Below are positions 28,322-38,700 of a DNA stretch of 64,000 nucleotides, piece after piece. The position numbers and the translations under genes were made by a program. Location of the stretch: positions 2,538,623 to 2,602,622 of the forward strand of contig NZ_FUZZ01000001.1 in assembly GCF_900168065.1 (NCBI RefSeq), read 5' to 3'. The notes below the pieces were generated by a model. It had not been told where the DNA came from. It saw only the letters and a program-made list of their open reading frames with translations, and did not search any database. Numbering within the stretch: position 1 is the stretch's first letter; every line of letters begins with the position of its first letter. Source of the DNA: Chitinophaga ginsengisegetis. Its GTDB lineage: Bacteria > Bacteroidota > Bacteroidia > Chitinophagales > Chitinophagaceae.

Positions 28322-28867
28322 TCAGCTCCACGCTGTTTCTCCATTGTAATCTATACATCCCTGGTAGCCCCCGGGCAAAGGCAGGTAGCGTAATACTTCC
28401 GTAGCACCGGGTTTTGATGTAAAGAATCCCAGTAAAGTCAACTGCTTTATCAAGGTAAAGTAATGCGGAGATGTGGTGTTGTTCCTGCTGTGATCTTTCG
28501 CGTCTTTATCCACGTTGGTAAGCAGGACATTTTTTTGTTCAGCAGAAAGCTTTACAAAAGTTGCCTTAAACTCTTTAAGTGAGGCATCATTTAATTGGGT
28601 AATTCCCTGCTTCAATGTTTGTTGTTGCATCTTATTATAACAATCCGATGCATACAATGCAATAAATTTTCCCACTTCTGCATCCTTTGCACCCGGTGTA
28701 TTTGTACGGGGAAGAATAGTTTCCGCTACTTCATCAAAGAATGCAATGTCATGCTCACCAAAAATCGGTTCATTACGTTCCCTGCATCCCGCAAGAAACA
28801 GTTCTCCCCCTACCAATGCCGCGCCTGTAAGCACAGAGATCGTTTTTATTAATTCCCGGCGATTCAT
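28322..28867 (-). CDS. Gluconate 2-dehydrogenase subunit 3 family protein (GMC partner)
   Basis: 181 aa. The N-terminus MNRRELIKTISVLTGAALVGG is a twin-arginine (Tat) type signal, followed by a possible lipid-attachment Cys (LFLAGC, Cys28). The body matches the small subunit of gluconate 2-dehydrogenase and related sugar dehydrogenases (FFDEVAETILPRTNTPGAKDAEVGKFI). Such subunits carry the folded FAD-containing GMC subunit across the membrane. The gene starts directly after the GMC stop codon, so translation is coupled. Confidence 0.9.
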   Translation of the reverse strand: MNRRELIKTISVLTGAALVGGELFLAGCRERNEPIFGEHDIAFFDEVAETILPRTNTPGAKDAEVGKFIALYASDCYNKMQQQTLKQGITQLNDASLKEFKATFVKLSAEQKNVLLTNVDKDAKDHSRNNTTSPHYFTLIKQLTLLGFFTSKPGATEVLRYLPLPGGYQGCIDYNGETAWS

Positions 28868-30586
28868 TTACAACGCTCCTTTTTTTAGTTGCTCCACCGC
28901 ATAGTTAGCAGCTCTTGCAGTTAGTGACATATAAAGAATAGAAGGACTTTGATTGCCGGTACTTGTCATACAGGCGCCGTCCGTAACAAATACATTTTTA
29001 CAATGATGCAGCTGATTCCATTCATTCAGCAATGAATTGGCAGGGTCCTTTCCCATACGTACGCCGCCCATTTCATGTATATCCAATCCCGGCGGCTGGC
29101 GGTTTTCATTTACCACAATATTCTTAGCGCCTGCTGCCTCCAGCATAGCCCTGCCCTGTTCGATAAAATCTTTTACCATTTTATCATCATTATCATCATA
29201 GTCTACAGATGTTATCAACAAAGGAATTCCCCATTCATCCTTTTTATCTTTGCTTAATCTTACATGATTGCTTTCTTTGGGAATTGTTTCTCCCTGCATA
29301 TACATATACGCCCCCCATTTACCCGGCTTACTAATGGCGTCTTTAAATGCAGCGCCCAGTGCCTTCGGGATATTTTTATCATTTAACTTCTCCCGGTAAC
29401 CAGCGCTAAAGATGACATAACCGCCAACAAAATCTGTGTCCTTCTGATACACATTCCTGAAGTTGGGAATAATACATTCCGAAGGCTTCGATACTTTGTA
29501 ATACTTATCTTCAAAACCATCAAACTCTCCGCTCATTCCTGCCCTGTAATTGTGAAAGCCAATGTATTTCCCAAGCAACCCGTTATCGTTCCCGAGTCCG
29601 TTTGGAAACCGCCTGGAGGTGGAATTTAACAACACCAGGTTCGTGTTTAATGCAGAGGCATTAAGGAAAATAATCTTTGCATGAAAGATGATTTCCTTCT
29701 TTGTGTTGGCATCAATCACTTTCACGCCCGTTGCTTTACCGGATTGTTCATCATAGATAATGGAATGCACAACAGAAAAAGGCCGGATCGTTAAATTACC
29801 TGTTTTTTCCGCTGCCGGCAGCGTAGAGGCATTTGAGCTAAAATATCCGCCCAGCGGACAACCGCGCATGCAAAGATTCCTGCTTAAACACTGGCGGTGT
29901 TGCTCTTTGTGGATAGCCTGCGGCTGTGTTACCTGCGCCCATCTGCCGGATACATAATGACGGTTGAACTTACTGGCCACCGCTTCTTTTAAATGCTGTT
30001 CTACACAGTTCAATTCAAAAGCAGGCAAAAACTCTCCATCCGGCATAGTATCAATACCTTCCTTATTGCCACAAACGCCAATAAACTTTTCCACGTGACT
30101 GTACCACGGAGCCACATCGTTATAACCAATGGGCCATTCAATTCCATATCCGTACCGGTGTGGCGCCGTAAAGTCCATCTCACTCCAACGTGCGCAGGCA
30201 CGCCCCCAAATCAGGGATTTTCCGCCAACCTGGTAGCCCCGTATCCATTCAAAAGGTTTTTCCTGGATATAGGGATGGTCTGCATCTTTTATAAAAAAAT
30301 GCGCGGTACTGGCATCATATCCTGCGGCTTTGCTGATATAGGGATTGGCGTCTAACACTTTCTCCGGAAGCGCTCCGCGATACTTAAAATCCCAGACAGG
30401 CGTATTAGCAGTTGGATAATCCTTTATATGCTCCACATTTCTTCCACGCTCCAATACCAGTGTTTTTAATCCTTTCTCGCACAATTCCTTTGCTGCCCAA
30501 CCACCGCTGATACCACTGCCTACAACAATTGCATCAAAAGAAGTTATTTCCTCCTGCTTAACAGAAGTACCTGAACTACCGGCCAT
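28868..30586 (-). CDS. GMC-type FAD sugar oxidoreductase, large subunit
   Basis: 572 aa without its own signal peptide; export would rely on the Tat-type small subunit encoded next. The N-terminal FAD-binding motif is DAIVVGSGISGGWAAKEL (GxGxxG) followed by Glu in LVLERG. The C-terminal GMC domain shows DIHEMGGVRMG and TDGACMTSTGNQSPSILYMSLTARAA. Relatives with this two-subunit arrangement oxidize sugars or glycosides, for example at C2 of gluconate or C3 of glucosides in Agrobacterium. In this PUL, a Gfo/Idh gene could act on the keto product. The gap to the upstream ROK gene is 50 nt. Confidence 0.9.
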   Translation of the reverse strand: MAGSSGTSVKQEEITSFDAIVVGSGISGGWAAKELCEKGLKTLVLERGRNVEHIKDYPTANTPVWDFKYRGALPEKVLDANPYISKAAGYDASTAHFFIKDADHPYIQEKPFEWIRGYQVGGKSLIWGRACARWSEMDFTAPHRYGYGIEWPIGYNDVAPWYSHVEKFIGVCGNKEGIDTMPDGEFLPAFELNCVEQHLKEAVASKFNRHYVSGRWAQVTQPQAIHKEQHRQCLSRNLCMRGCPLGGYFSSNASTLPAAEKTGNLTIRPFSVVHSIIYDEQSGKATGVKVIDANTKKEIIFHAKIIFLNASALNTNLVLLNSTSRRFPNGLGNDNGLLGKYIGFHNYRAGMSGEFDGFEDKYYKVSKPSECIIPNFRNVYQKDTDFVGGYVIFSAGYREKLNDKNIPKALGAAFKDAISKPGKWGAYMYMQGETIPKESNHVRLSKDKKDEWGIPLLITSVDYDDNDDKMVKDFIEQGRAMLEAAGAKNIVVNENRQPPGLDIHEMGGVRMGKDPANSLLNEWNQLHHCKNVFVTDGACMTSTGNQSPSILYMSLTARAANYAVEQLKKGAL

Positions 30587-30636
30587 ATGTGAATATTTAT
30601 CTTGTTATTATTTAAGTTGTTCTACGTTGTATGCTA

Positions 30637-31458
30637 TTAGTGCAAATGCAAAGCTGCCGCACCTAAAATATTACCATTCACCAGGGAAGACGCTTCAATT
30701 TTCAAAGTAGAAATTGCGCGTTTATATGCGAAAGTGTTCACTGTTCTCCACATACTTTCTGAATAAAAAGGGAAGGCTGCTTTTACTGCGCCACCAATAA
30801 TAAAACACTCCGTGTCCAATGCATACAGGATCAATTTGATGGCTTCACCTAAATGCCTGCCAAAGTCGTTGTATATTTCAATAGCCGCTGCATCATTCGC
30901 CAGTGCGTTGTTATAGAGAATGTCTCCTTTTACATGATGCACCTGTTCAAAGAAACGGCCACTTACATAATACTCGATGTTTTTATCCAAGTATTTTATC
31001 ATTCCAAATTCCCCGGCGCCGCCATATTTCCCGGTAACTAACTGGCTGTTCAGGATGATCCCTGTTCCCAGCCCCGTTCCTATTGTCAATCCTACCACGG
31101 ATTCATGCGCACGCCCGCTTCCAAAATAAAATTCCCCCAATGCAAAACAGTTCGCATCATTCTCCATTTTCACCGGTAACTGATAACGCTGCGCTAAAAC
31201 TTCCCGGAGATCTATTTCGTTCAATGAAGGAATATTAACAACATCATATAAAACTTTCGTGGATGGGTCTACCAAACCTGGAACGCCTATCCCGATTGCG
31301 GTTACATCGTCGTTGATTATTTTATCAATTACACTATAAATCTGTCCGGGTACATTTTCCTGTGCATAAAGGGGCTGGGAAATAACGGATGAAAGCACGC
31401 CGTCGCTCACTATACCTGCTCTCAGATTTGTTCCTCCCAGATCAATACCTATAACCAT
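30637..31458 (-). CDS. ROK family sugar kinase
   Basis: 273 aa from ATG 31458, 1 nt after the stop of the isomerase gene; a longer start at 31497 would overlap that gene. The phosphate motif GIDLGGTNLRAG, the catalytic MENDANCFALGEF (Asp before Ala-Asn) and the adenosine-side GLTIGTGLGTGI are intact. The Cys-rich zinc motif (CxCGxxGC) found after Gly-His in many ROK proteins is missing; that position reads EFGMIKYLDKNIEYYVSG. Glucose, GlcNAc or another hexose could be the substrate. With the adjacent isomerase it would make a sugar phosphate enter central metabolism. Confidence 0.88.
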   Translation of the reverse strand: MVIGIDLGGTNLRAGIVSDGVLSSVISQPLYAQENVPGQIYSVIDKIINDDVTAIGIGVPGLVDPSTKVLYDVVNIPSLNEIDLREVLAQRYQLPVKMENDANCFALGEFYFGSGRAHESVVGLTIGTGLGTGIILNSQLVTGKYGGAGEFGMIKYLDKNIEYYVSGRFFEQVHHVKGDILYNNALANDAAAIEIYNDFGRHLGEAIKLILYALDTECFIIGGAVKAAFPFYSESMWRTVNTFAYKRAISTLKIEASSLVNGNILGAAALHLH

Positions 31459-31459
31459 G

Positions 31460-32194
31460 TTAGTGTATATTTGATAAGAGAGCAGCAGCATCTGCATCTA
31501 AAAAGATAGTTACAGAAGAATGGTTGAGCAGCAAACTTCCCGGCAATTCATTGGTAGGCGGCTCTTCCAGCATCTTCTTCACAATTCCTGCCTTGTGTTT
31601 TCCGCTTACCATTAAAATAATATGCCTGCTTTCCAGTAACGTACCGAGTCCCAGCGTAATCCCTTCTTTCAATACCTGCGGCTGGTTAAAATATTTCTGA
31701 CCTACCTGCATGGTTACCGGATGTAGTGTAACAATCTGCGCCCTGCCATCCGCGGCACAACCCGGCTCGTTCATGGCAATATGCCCGTTCATTCCCAAAC
31801 CAAGTATGGCTACATCAATCCCGTTATACTGCGCAATAAACCGCTCGGCAGCTTCACACTCCTGCTGAAGAGCTGTAGCACGGCCATCAAAGAAGCAGAT
31901 TTTATCTCCGGAAATATTCAGTGGCAGCAACAACTCTTTGTCGATGGAGTAACGGCAGCTTCCTTCATCGCTGCCGTTTAATCCTACCCACTCATCCAAC
32001 CCTACAAAGCCCCACTGGGATACATCACTTTTTCTGTCTTTATATTTTTCCACCAGCACCTTATATAAACCAGCCGGCGTATCGCCGGAAGCAGGGCATA
32101 GTAAAGGCTTTTCACGCCCGGACATTAGTTCAGTTACCTGTTCTGCAACTGCTGCTGAAAGTTCCTGGTACGTGTTAAGTATGGTTAATTTCAC
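31460..32194 (-). CDS. NagB/AgaI-family amino-sugar-6-phosphate isomerase/deaminase
   Basis: 244 aa, complete for the NagB/6-phosphogluconolactonase fold. CPASGDTPAGLY is the phosphate loop, GFVGLDEWVGL carries Asp67 where E. coli NagB has its Asp72 base, and GLGMNGHIAMNEPG carries His138 and Glu143. In NagB the residue before Gly-His is a catalytic Asp (Asp141, NDGHIAFNEP); here it is Asn136. This speaks for a related isomerase such as a galactosamine-6-phosphate type enzyme rather than plain glucosamine-6-phosphate deaminase, but that is inference. It is coupled with the ROK kinase gene. Confidence 0.82.
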   Translation of the reverse strand: MKLTILNTYQELSAAVAEQVTELMSGREKPLLCPASGDTPAGLYKVLVEKYKDRKSDVSQWGFVGLDEWVGLNGSDEGSCRYSIDKELLLPLNISGDKICFFDGRATALQQECEAAERFIAQYNGIDVAILGLGMNGHIAMNEPGCAADGRAQIVTLHPVTMQVGQKYFNQPQVLKEGITLGLGTLLESRHIILMVSGKHKAGIVKKMLEEPPTNELPGSLLLNHSSVTIFLDADAAALLSNIH

Positions 32195-32215
32195 AATTCC
32201 TGTATTAACGGTTAA

Positions 32216-33298
32216 CTATGGCTTCAGCCAAAGGTCAATAGGTTTTTCTACTTGCTGATTAAACGGAAGATTGATTTTCTTTCCCTGCCCGGCAGATGCG
32301 TAAGCGGCATAAATGATTTCCAGAACAGCCCTTCCGTCCTTTCCGGTAACCAATGGTTCCCGGTTATGCTGTACGCAATCTACAAAGTGCTTTAACTCCT
32401 GGGGATATCCCTGGTTAAATGCTTCTTCAAACATGCAAAAACTCCAGCCTACAGTAGTATCCGTTTTTTCCATTGCATAGCCATATCCATTTTTGCTATA
32501 GGCCAGTACGGAATTGCCCGTAAACAGGTCGGCATACACTACTCCGTCCGTACCGTGAATTTCGCTCCGGTCATCCATGCCTCCCTGCTTTGCCCAGGAG
32601 TTTTCCACAACGCCTGTTACGCCATTTTCAAACTCTATAATTACGATGGAGTTGTCTTCTCCCTTAGTTCTTTCTTTATGTAAAACGGTTTTCATGGATG
32701 CCGTAACACTGAGTGCTTTGTTGTTTTTCAGCATCCACCTGAACCACGCAATGCCGTGGCACCCCATATCCATTAAAACGCCACCGCCGGATTGATCGAT
32801 ATTATAAAACCAATCGGAATGCGGACCAGAGTGCTTTTCCGATTGCTTTAACATATACACATCTCCAACAGCTCCCTCTTCCACCAGCTTCCGGGCACGC
32901 TCATATTTAGGCGCAAAGCAAAGTTCCTCCGCATACATTAATTTCACATTTGCTTTTTCACAGGCGGCAATCATTTCATCAGCTTCTTCCAGGGTAACAG
33001 CCAGCGGCTTTTCAATAATAATGTGCTTCCCGGCCGCTGCGGCTTTTAAGGTGGCTTCCTTGTGCAGAAAATTAGGCAGACAGATATCAACTACGTCGAA
33101 GTCAACATTACTGATCAAATCATCTATGGAAGAGAAGTGCTGCGCAATATGATGCTTAGCTGCAAAGGCTTTTGCCTTCTCTGCACTTCTTGTATAAACA
33201 GCTACCACCTCTGCTTCCGGCACAAACCGTTCATAACTTTCCAGGTGGATATCGGCAATAAATCCGGCTCCTAATATGGCTACTTTTACCCGTTTCAT
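32216..33298 (-). CDS. Gfo/Idh/MocA family NAD(P)-dependent oxidoreductase
   Basis: 360 aa. The N-terminal Rossmann domain has VAILGAGFIADIHLESY, and the family Lys motif is IIIEKPLAVTLEEADEM. The C-terminal domain contains GGGVLMDMGCHGIAWFRWML, with the Asp/His positions used by the family for catalysis. No signal peptide is seen, so it is cytoplasmic. These enzymes oxidize or reduce sugars and inositols. Together with the GMC pair of the same operon it might reduce or epimerize a keto-sugar. Spacing to GH16 is 28 nt and to the isomerase 21 nt. Confidence 0.9.
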   Translation of the reverse strand: MKRVKVAILGAGFIADIHLESYERFVPEAEVVAVYTRSAEKAKAFAAKHHIAQHFSSIDDLISNVDFDVVDICLPNFLHKEATLKAAAAGKHIIIEKPLAVTLEEADEMIAACEKANVKLMYAEELCFAPKYERARKLVEEGAVGDVYMLKQSEKHSGPHSDWFYNIDQSGGGVLMDMGCHGIAWFRWMLKNNKALSVTASMKTVLHKERTKGEDNSIVIIEFENGVTGVVENSWAKQGGMDDRSEIHGTDGVVYADLFTGNSVLAYSKNGYGYAMEKTDTTVGWSFCMFEEAFNQGYPQELKHFVDCVQHNREPLVTGKDGRAVLEIIYAAYASAGQGKKINLPFNQQVEKPIDLWLKP

Positions 33299-33326
33299 AT
33301 TTTATATTCAAGAGGTTTACAAACTG

Positions 33327-34145
33327 TTACTCTACCCATTTATACATCCGCACATAGTCCACCTGCATGGCAGCAGGGAAAACGGTATCATCCACACCTT
33401 CCTTTCCTCCCCAGTTACCACCAACAGCAACATTTAACAACAAATAGAATCTTTTATCAAACGGCCATTCTGCGGCCGTTTTATGTTCATTGGCTACCTG
33501 GTAATATACTTTCCCGTCTAACAGGAAAGTGATATTTTCAGGAGTCCACTCTACTGCATAAACATGAAACTTGTCGTAGGGCCGCTTAATATAGATACCT
33601 TTTGTTTTTTGTGTTCCAATAACATGGTTATAGGATTTGCTATGCAAACTTCCGAAGATGCTGTCTTTCATGTAGCCAACATGTTCCATCACATCGATTT
33701 CCCCGCTTGCCGGCCAACCTCCGTATTCATCATCGGTCGACAGCATCCATATTGCAGGCCAGAGTCCCCTGCCTCCGGGAAGCTTTGCTTTAACTTCCAG
33801 CTTTCCATATTTCCAATCACCTTTTTCTTTGGTAATCATCCTTGCCGAAGTATATTTATTATCTCCGCTGCCGGTATTTCTTGCTGTGATGTACAAAGAT
33901 CCGTTTTCCACTTTGGCATTGCTGGTGTCTGCAGCGGTGTATAGCTGCAGTTCATTATTTCCCCAGCCCGACCTGCCGGTTTGATATCCCCATTTTGTAC
34001 TATCAGGCAACCCCTGGTAGTTAAATTCATCACTCCAGGCAAGCTGCCACTTTTTGTGGCGCTTTAAGGATTGAGATTGAGCTATACCCGAGCAACCAAT
34101 TGTAATAAGCAACACTATTATATATTTCATCAGATTCAGATTCAA
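33327..34145 (-). CDS. GH16 endo-beta-glucanase (laminarinase-like)
   Basis: 272 aa with a signal peptide; a Cys at residue 18 in ITIGCSG may be a lipidation site. The catalytic segment WPASGEIDVMEHVG is the E-x-D-x-x-E form of the laminarinase-like branch, with Glu149 as nucleophile and Glu154 as acid/base. Conserved substrate-cleft residues are seen in GRGLWPAIWML and in LLLNVAVGGNWGG near the end. The enzyme should cleave beta-1,3 (or mixed 1,3/1,4) glucan, or a related galactan, at the surface or in the periplasm. It follows susD by 21 nt and is the only clear endo-acting polysaccharidase in the operon. Confidence 0.92.
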   Translation of the reverse strand: MNLNLMKYIIVLLITIGCSGIAQSQSLKRHKKWQLAWSDEFNYQGLPDSTKWGYQTGRSGWGNNELQLYTAADTSNAKVENGSLYITARNTGSGDNKYTSARMITKEKGDWKYGKLEVKAKLPGGRGLWPAIWMLSTDDEYGGWPASGEIDVMEHVGYMKDSIFGSLHSKSYNHVIGTQKTKGIYIKRPYDKFHVYAVEWTPENITFLLDGKVYYQVANEHKTAAEWPFDKRFYLLLNVAVGGNWGGKEGVDDTVFPAAMQVDYVRMYKWVE

Positions 34146-34166
34146 TAGATATGTCGGTTAATAAAA

Positions 34167-35702
34167 TTATTTAAGTCTTGGATTCACATCTTCCTGCGCC
34201 TGCGGAATGGGAATGTAGTCGCTTTGTCCCTTTACAAAGCCGGGGAGTACGGTTGCGGCCTGGTCTGTTCTTAACAGGTCATTGAATCTTTCTCCCCACC
34301 ACTCACATATCAGTTCTGCATGGCGTTCATCCAGTAATTGCTGTAAGGTGACGTTGGAGATGGAAGCCAGTTTTACCCGGTTCCTGACCAGGTTTACCTG
34401 CGCATCGCCGCTTTGTCCCTTACGGATCTTCGCTTCCGCATTCATCAACAGTACCTCTGCATAACGCATGATCCGGACGTTGTTATTGGCTCCATAATAA
34501 TCTACCCGGCTATCGGTCATTTGTGAACGGGGGTAATAAGCCTTTCCATTGAAGTATTTCTTCCGGGATGCGTTACCGGAGATCTTGTCGCCATCCGGTG
34601 TAAAGGAAAACGTATCAGGATTACCATCAATTCCGCAATACTGAATCGCTGTTTTTAAACGGATACTATCATTGCGTGATTTCAAAAAATCGACGGCTTT
34701 TTGTGTAGGCACCATCCAACCGGGACCTGTAATCACCGTGCTGAACGTATTTTCAGGACCCTGGAAGAAAAAGAAATTACCCCATTCTTCGCCGGGGCCG
34801 CCGGATATAACGATATCGCCGGTCGATTTTCCGAAATCGGAATACTGCAATTCTAAGATAGCTTCATCGCATAGTTTACCTGGCTTCTTAAACAACTGGT
34901 AATAATCGCTGAATAAAGAGAACTGGCCGCTGTTGATAATCTGGTTGGTACAATCCAATACAACATCCCAATAAGTACTACCACTGTTGTTACCAGCCAG
35001 GTCCATTGCTGCTTTGGCTTTTAACATCAACGCGGTGTATTTGGTAACGGCTCCTATATGTGTGGCAGCATTGGGCCTGGCATCTTCCAGGTTTGCAATG
35101 CAGAAATCCATTTCGGAAATAACATGCTTTTTCACATCTTCAACACTGCTTTTTGAAGCGGCGCCAAGATTGGTAGGATCATTACTTTCTATGCCTAGAA
35201 TGGGTACTGCTCCAAAGGTCCTGGAAATCCAGAAATGCGCAAGCGCCCTGTAGAAACGAACTTCCGCCTGGTATTGTGCCAACTGCTTTGTTTTTGCCGC
35301 ATCATTGGCGGGAATATTTTTTCCAAACTTTTCCAATTCGGCCAATGCGCTGTTCGCCCCAAGTACCACTGCATACATGCTGATCCACATGTCGTTAATG
35401 CCCCAGTAACTTTTAACCGTTACATCACTCTGGAAATTATGAATGGCTACCTGCCCTGCATCATCATTTCCCGGCGCTATATCATCACTGCGCTCAGAGC
35501 GGATCGCCACGCTTATCCATTTTGCAAAAGTGCCGCTGGCAGCAGTTCTGTAAACACCCGACACCGGCTGGTACATTAAAGACAAATCTGTATAATTGAT
35601 GGTGGTTGCCTGCGCCTGATTTTCTAATGGCCGGTCTAAAAACTTAGAGCAACCAGAAGATAACAAAAATATTACGAGCAGAATTGATATATAGTTTTTC
35701 AT
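34167..35702 (-). CDS. SusD/RagB family nutrient-binding lipoprotein
   Basis: 511 aa with lipobox LLSSGC (Cys18) followed by SKFLDRPLENQ. SusD landmarks are VRFYRALAHFWISRTFGAVPIL, YAEVLLMNAEAKIRKG and LLDERHAELICEWWGERFNDLLR, and the end is YIPIPQAQEDVNPRLK, as usual for the family. It is paired with susC 56 nt upstream and with GH16 downstream, forming the capture part of the ten-gene PUL. Confidence 0.95.
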   Translation of the reverse strand: MKNYISILLVIFLLSSGCSKFLDRPLENQAQATTINYTDLSLMYQPVSGVYRTAASGTFAKWISVAIRSERSDDIAPGNDDAGQVAIHNFQSDVTVKSYWGINDMWISMYAVVLGANSALAELEKFGKNIPANDAAKTKQLAQYQAEVRFYRALAHFWISRTFGAVPILGIESNDPTNLGAASKSSVEDVKKHVISEMDFCIANLEDARPNAATHIGAVTKYTALMLKAKAAMDLAGNNSGSTYWDVVLDCTNQIINSGQFSLFSDYYQLFKKPGKLCDEAILELQYSDFGKSTGDIVISGGPGEEWGNFFFFQGPENTFSTVITGPGWMVPTQKAVDFLKSRNDSIRLKTAIQYCGIDGNPDTFSFTPDGDKISGNASRKKYFNGKAYYPRSQMTDSRVDYYGANNNVRIMRYAEVLLMNAEAKIRKGQSGDAQVNLVRNRVKLASISNVTLQQLLDERHAELICEWWGERFNDLLRTDQAATVLPGFVKGQSDYIPIPQAQEDVNPRLK

Positions 35703-35758
35703 GATTCTTTTTTTTGTTTTCCTATAACTGTTATTATAGCCTGAAGAGTTTGTTCATC

Positions 35759-38700
35759 CTAGAAAGTAGCCCTTACACCTAAGCTGTAAGTGGAGGAAAC
35801 CGGGTAAACATTTGCATCATAACCAGAAACCGAATAACCAAAGGAAGTATTGGTGCCTACTTCAGGAGTAAAACCATTGTACTTGGTAAAAATAAACGGC
35901 CTGTCGGCAGTACCAAATACCCTCAGGGCAATGGGCGACTGCTTGCCTACATTAAAGTTATACCCAAGTTGAATATTCTGTACACGTAAATAAGCGCCGC
36001 TTTCTACAAAAAAGGAATTGCTCACTTTAAACCATCCCTGACCTAAAGCATACGCGGAAGGATATGCATTCGTTGAACCAGGACCGGTCCAGAGATTGCT
36101 GGCAAATTTTTCATCCAGGTTCAGCGACGTGGAAGCTTTGTAAAGCCGTCCCCGGTTGAGGTTCATAATTTTATTTCCTGATACACCCTGGAATGCCACG
36201 CTAAAATCAAAGCCCTTATAAGTAAGTCCAAAATTGAAACCATAAGTAACTTTTGGCAAATAGCTTCCCATATTGATGCGATCTTTATCGTCCAGGATGC
36301 CATCTCCATTCTGGTCCTTATACTTAGGGAAACCGGGAACAATCTGAGAGGTAGCCGATTGGTTATAATGGGCAGCAACCGGATCACCATCAACCTCCGC
36401 CTTCGTTTGGTAAACACCGATAAATTCGTAACCATAAAAATAATTGATGGGTTGCCCAACAACTATGCGGTTAGGAAACTCAGCTGTCCACTCCGGAAAT
36501 CCACTTGTGGAGCTTGGAAGCGTTCCTAAGTTTGTAACTTTATTTTTTAAAGTCGACATATTGGCGCCTATCTGGTATCCTACGTTACCAATTTTATCAT
36601 GCCAGTTTAACGCAATATCCCAACCACTGTTCACCATATCAGCCCAGTTGCCATAAATAGTAGTATAAGTAAAAGGGAATGGGCGATAGAGCGCTGCTTT
36701 AGTTGTTTTTCTGTTGTAATAATCAACAGATCCGTTTAATTTTCCTTTCAGCATTTCAAAATCAACACCTCCATCCCATTCTGTTACAACTTCCCAGGTG
36801 ATATCTGTATAAAATCTGTTTACTGTATAGCCGGGCAGATATTGGCCATTGGCTGCTGCGGTACTACCAAAAACAGCGGAAGTGCTGTTGCCGGTTTTCA
36901 CGATGGCATATCCCGCATTGGCATTTACACCGTCGTTACCAAGTTGTCCCCAGCTACCCCTGAGTTTCAAAAAGTCAAACACTTTCTGATTCCGCATAAA
37001 TGCTTCTTTGCTGATTACCCATCCAAGACCTACGGAAGGGAAATAGCCCCATTTTGTCTGGTATTTTGAACTTCCGTCGGCCCGAAAAGTTGCTGTCAGT
37101 AAGTATTTATTATCAAAATCATAGGTGCCGCGTGTAAAGAATGAGATACCGGCGTTACGGGTACCATCTTCTTTATAATAAGCCGCATTCGGCGTTCCCT
37201 GGCTGGTATACCATGATTCCTCTACATCGGGTACATTATCTGCTTCTGTCCGGGTTTGACGCCATCTCTCTTCCCTGGTAGACTGCCCCAGCAACAGGCT
37301 CCAATGATGGCGGCCTTTACCATCCTTATAGGTAAGCAGGTTGTCCAGGATATAATTGGTAGTGCGTTCCTGGATAGAAGTCAGGTGAGATACGGTGGCA
37401 TCGGCGCCAGGGCCCAGATTCCTTAAAGGGCTGTACTGGGTGCCAAGTAACGATCCATATATCTGGCTCAACTGGGACCGGAAAGTGAGTTTATTATCCC
37501 AAAAGCCTGCTTCTGCATACAGGGTTGGTAATATCTGAAATGCTTTTGACCGGTTATAATTATAATAGGCAGATGCCATTGGATTTTTATCATCCGATCT
37601 TCCAATAACGGAAGCCGCTGTGAACTTTACCGGGAAAGCATTCACATTGGTGCTGTCGTATACCGGGAATAAAGGGGAAGCTGTATAGGCATCCAGGAAA
37701 GCACCGCTGTTGGGCGTAAAAGTGATAGAATTATTAAAAATGGCCGAAAATCCTACTTTAAGCCAGGGAAAGGCTCTGGCTTCCAATTGAAGCCGACCGT
37801 TATATCTCTTAAAGTTATTCAGCGCATTCAAAATACCGTTTTGATAAGTATAGTTTAAACCTACTGAATAAGTTATTTTGTCACTGCCTCCCTGGATATC
37901 AATGCCATGATTTGTTATCAGGGCGCTTTTTCTTAAAATAACATCGTACCAATCCGTGCTGGTGGTTGGATTAAGCCCGCTGCCTCCAAATTTTTGAGAA
38001 GATAATAACACCGTACCACTGTCGGCGGTGGAACCTCTTTTCAGGGAGAAGTCGGTATATTGTTGTCCATTGGCCATTTTGAGAACGTTTGTTGGCTTCT
38101 GAACCCCTACATATGCATTATAAGTTACGCGGGTCTTCATGTTTAATTTCCCTTTCTTAGTGGTTATTAACACTACTCCGTTGGCCGCACGCACCCCATA
38201 AATCGCTGCAGCAGACGCGTCCTTAAGAACAGACATGTCAGCAATGTCATTGGGATTAAGGAAACTGATATCACTTACAAACATCCCGTCTACTACATAA
38301 AGTGGATTTTCATTATTAAACGATCCAACTCCTCTTATCCGGACATTGGGAGAACTACCCGGAACCCCGCTGGTTACTACCTGTACACCGGGAACGCTTC
38401 CCTGTAAGGCCTCCATTGGCGTAGCCGTAGTCCGCTTAAGCATATCGTCTGTATTTACAATCGATATCGGCGCCGTAAGGTCGCCTTTCTTCTGCGTGCC
38501 GTAACCTACCACTACTACCTCATCCAACCCGGTCAGGGACTCCCGCAGTTGAATATTTAAGACATTACCGGTAATAGCCACTACCTTACTGGCGTACCCT
38601 ATTGCCGACACCATAATAGAATCCGAGCCGGGAGGTACCGAGAGCGTAAAAGCGCCGGTTTCGTTTGTTGTAGTACCTGTAGCGGTGCCTTTCACTCCTA

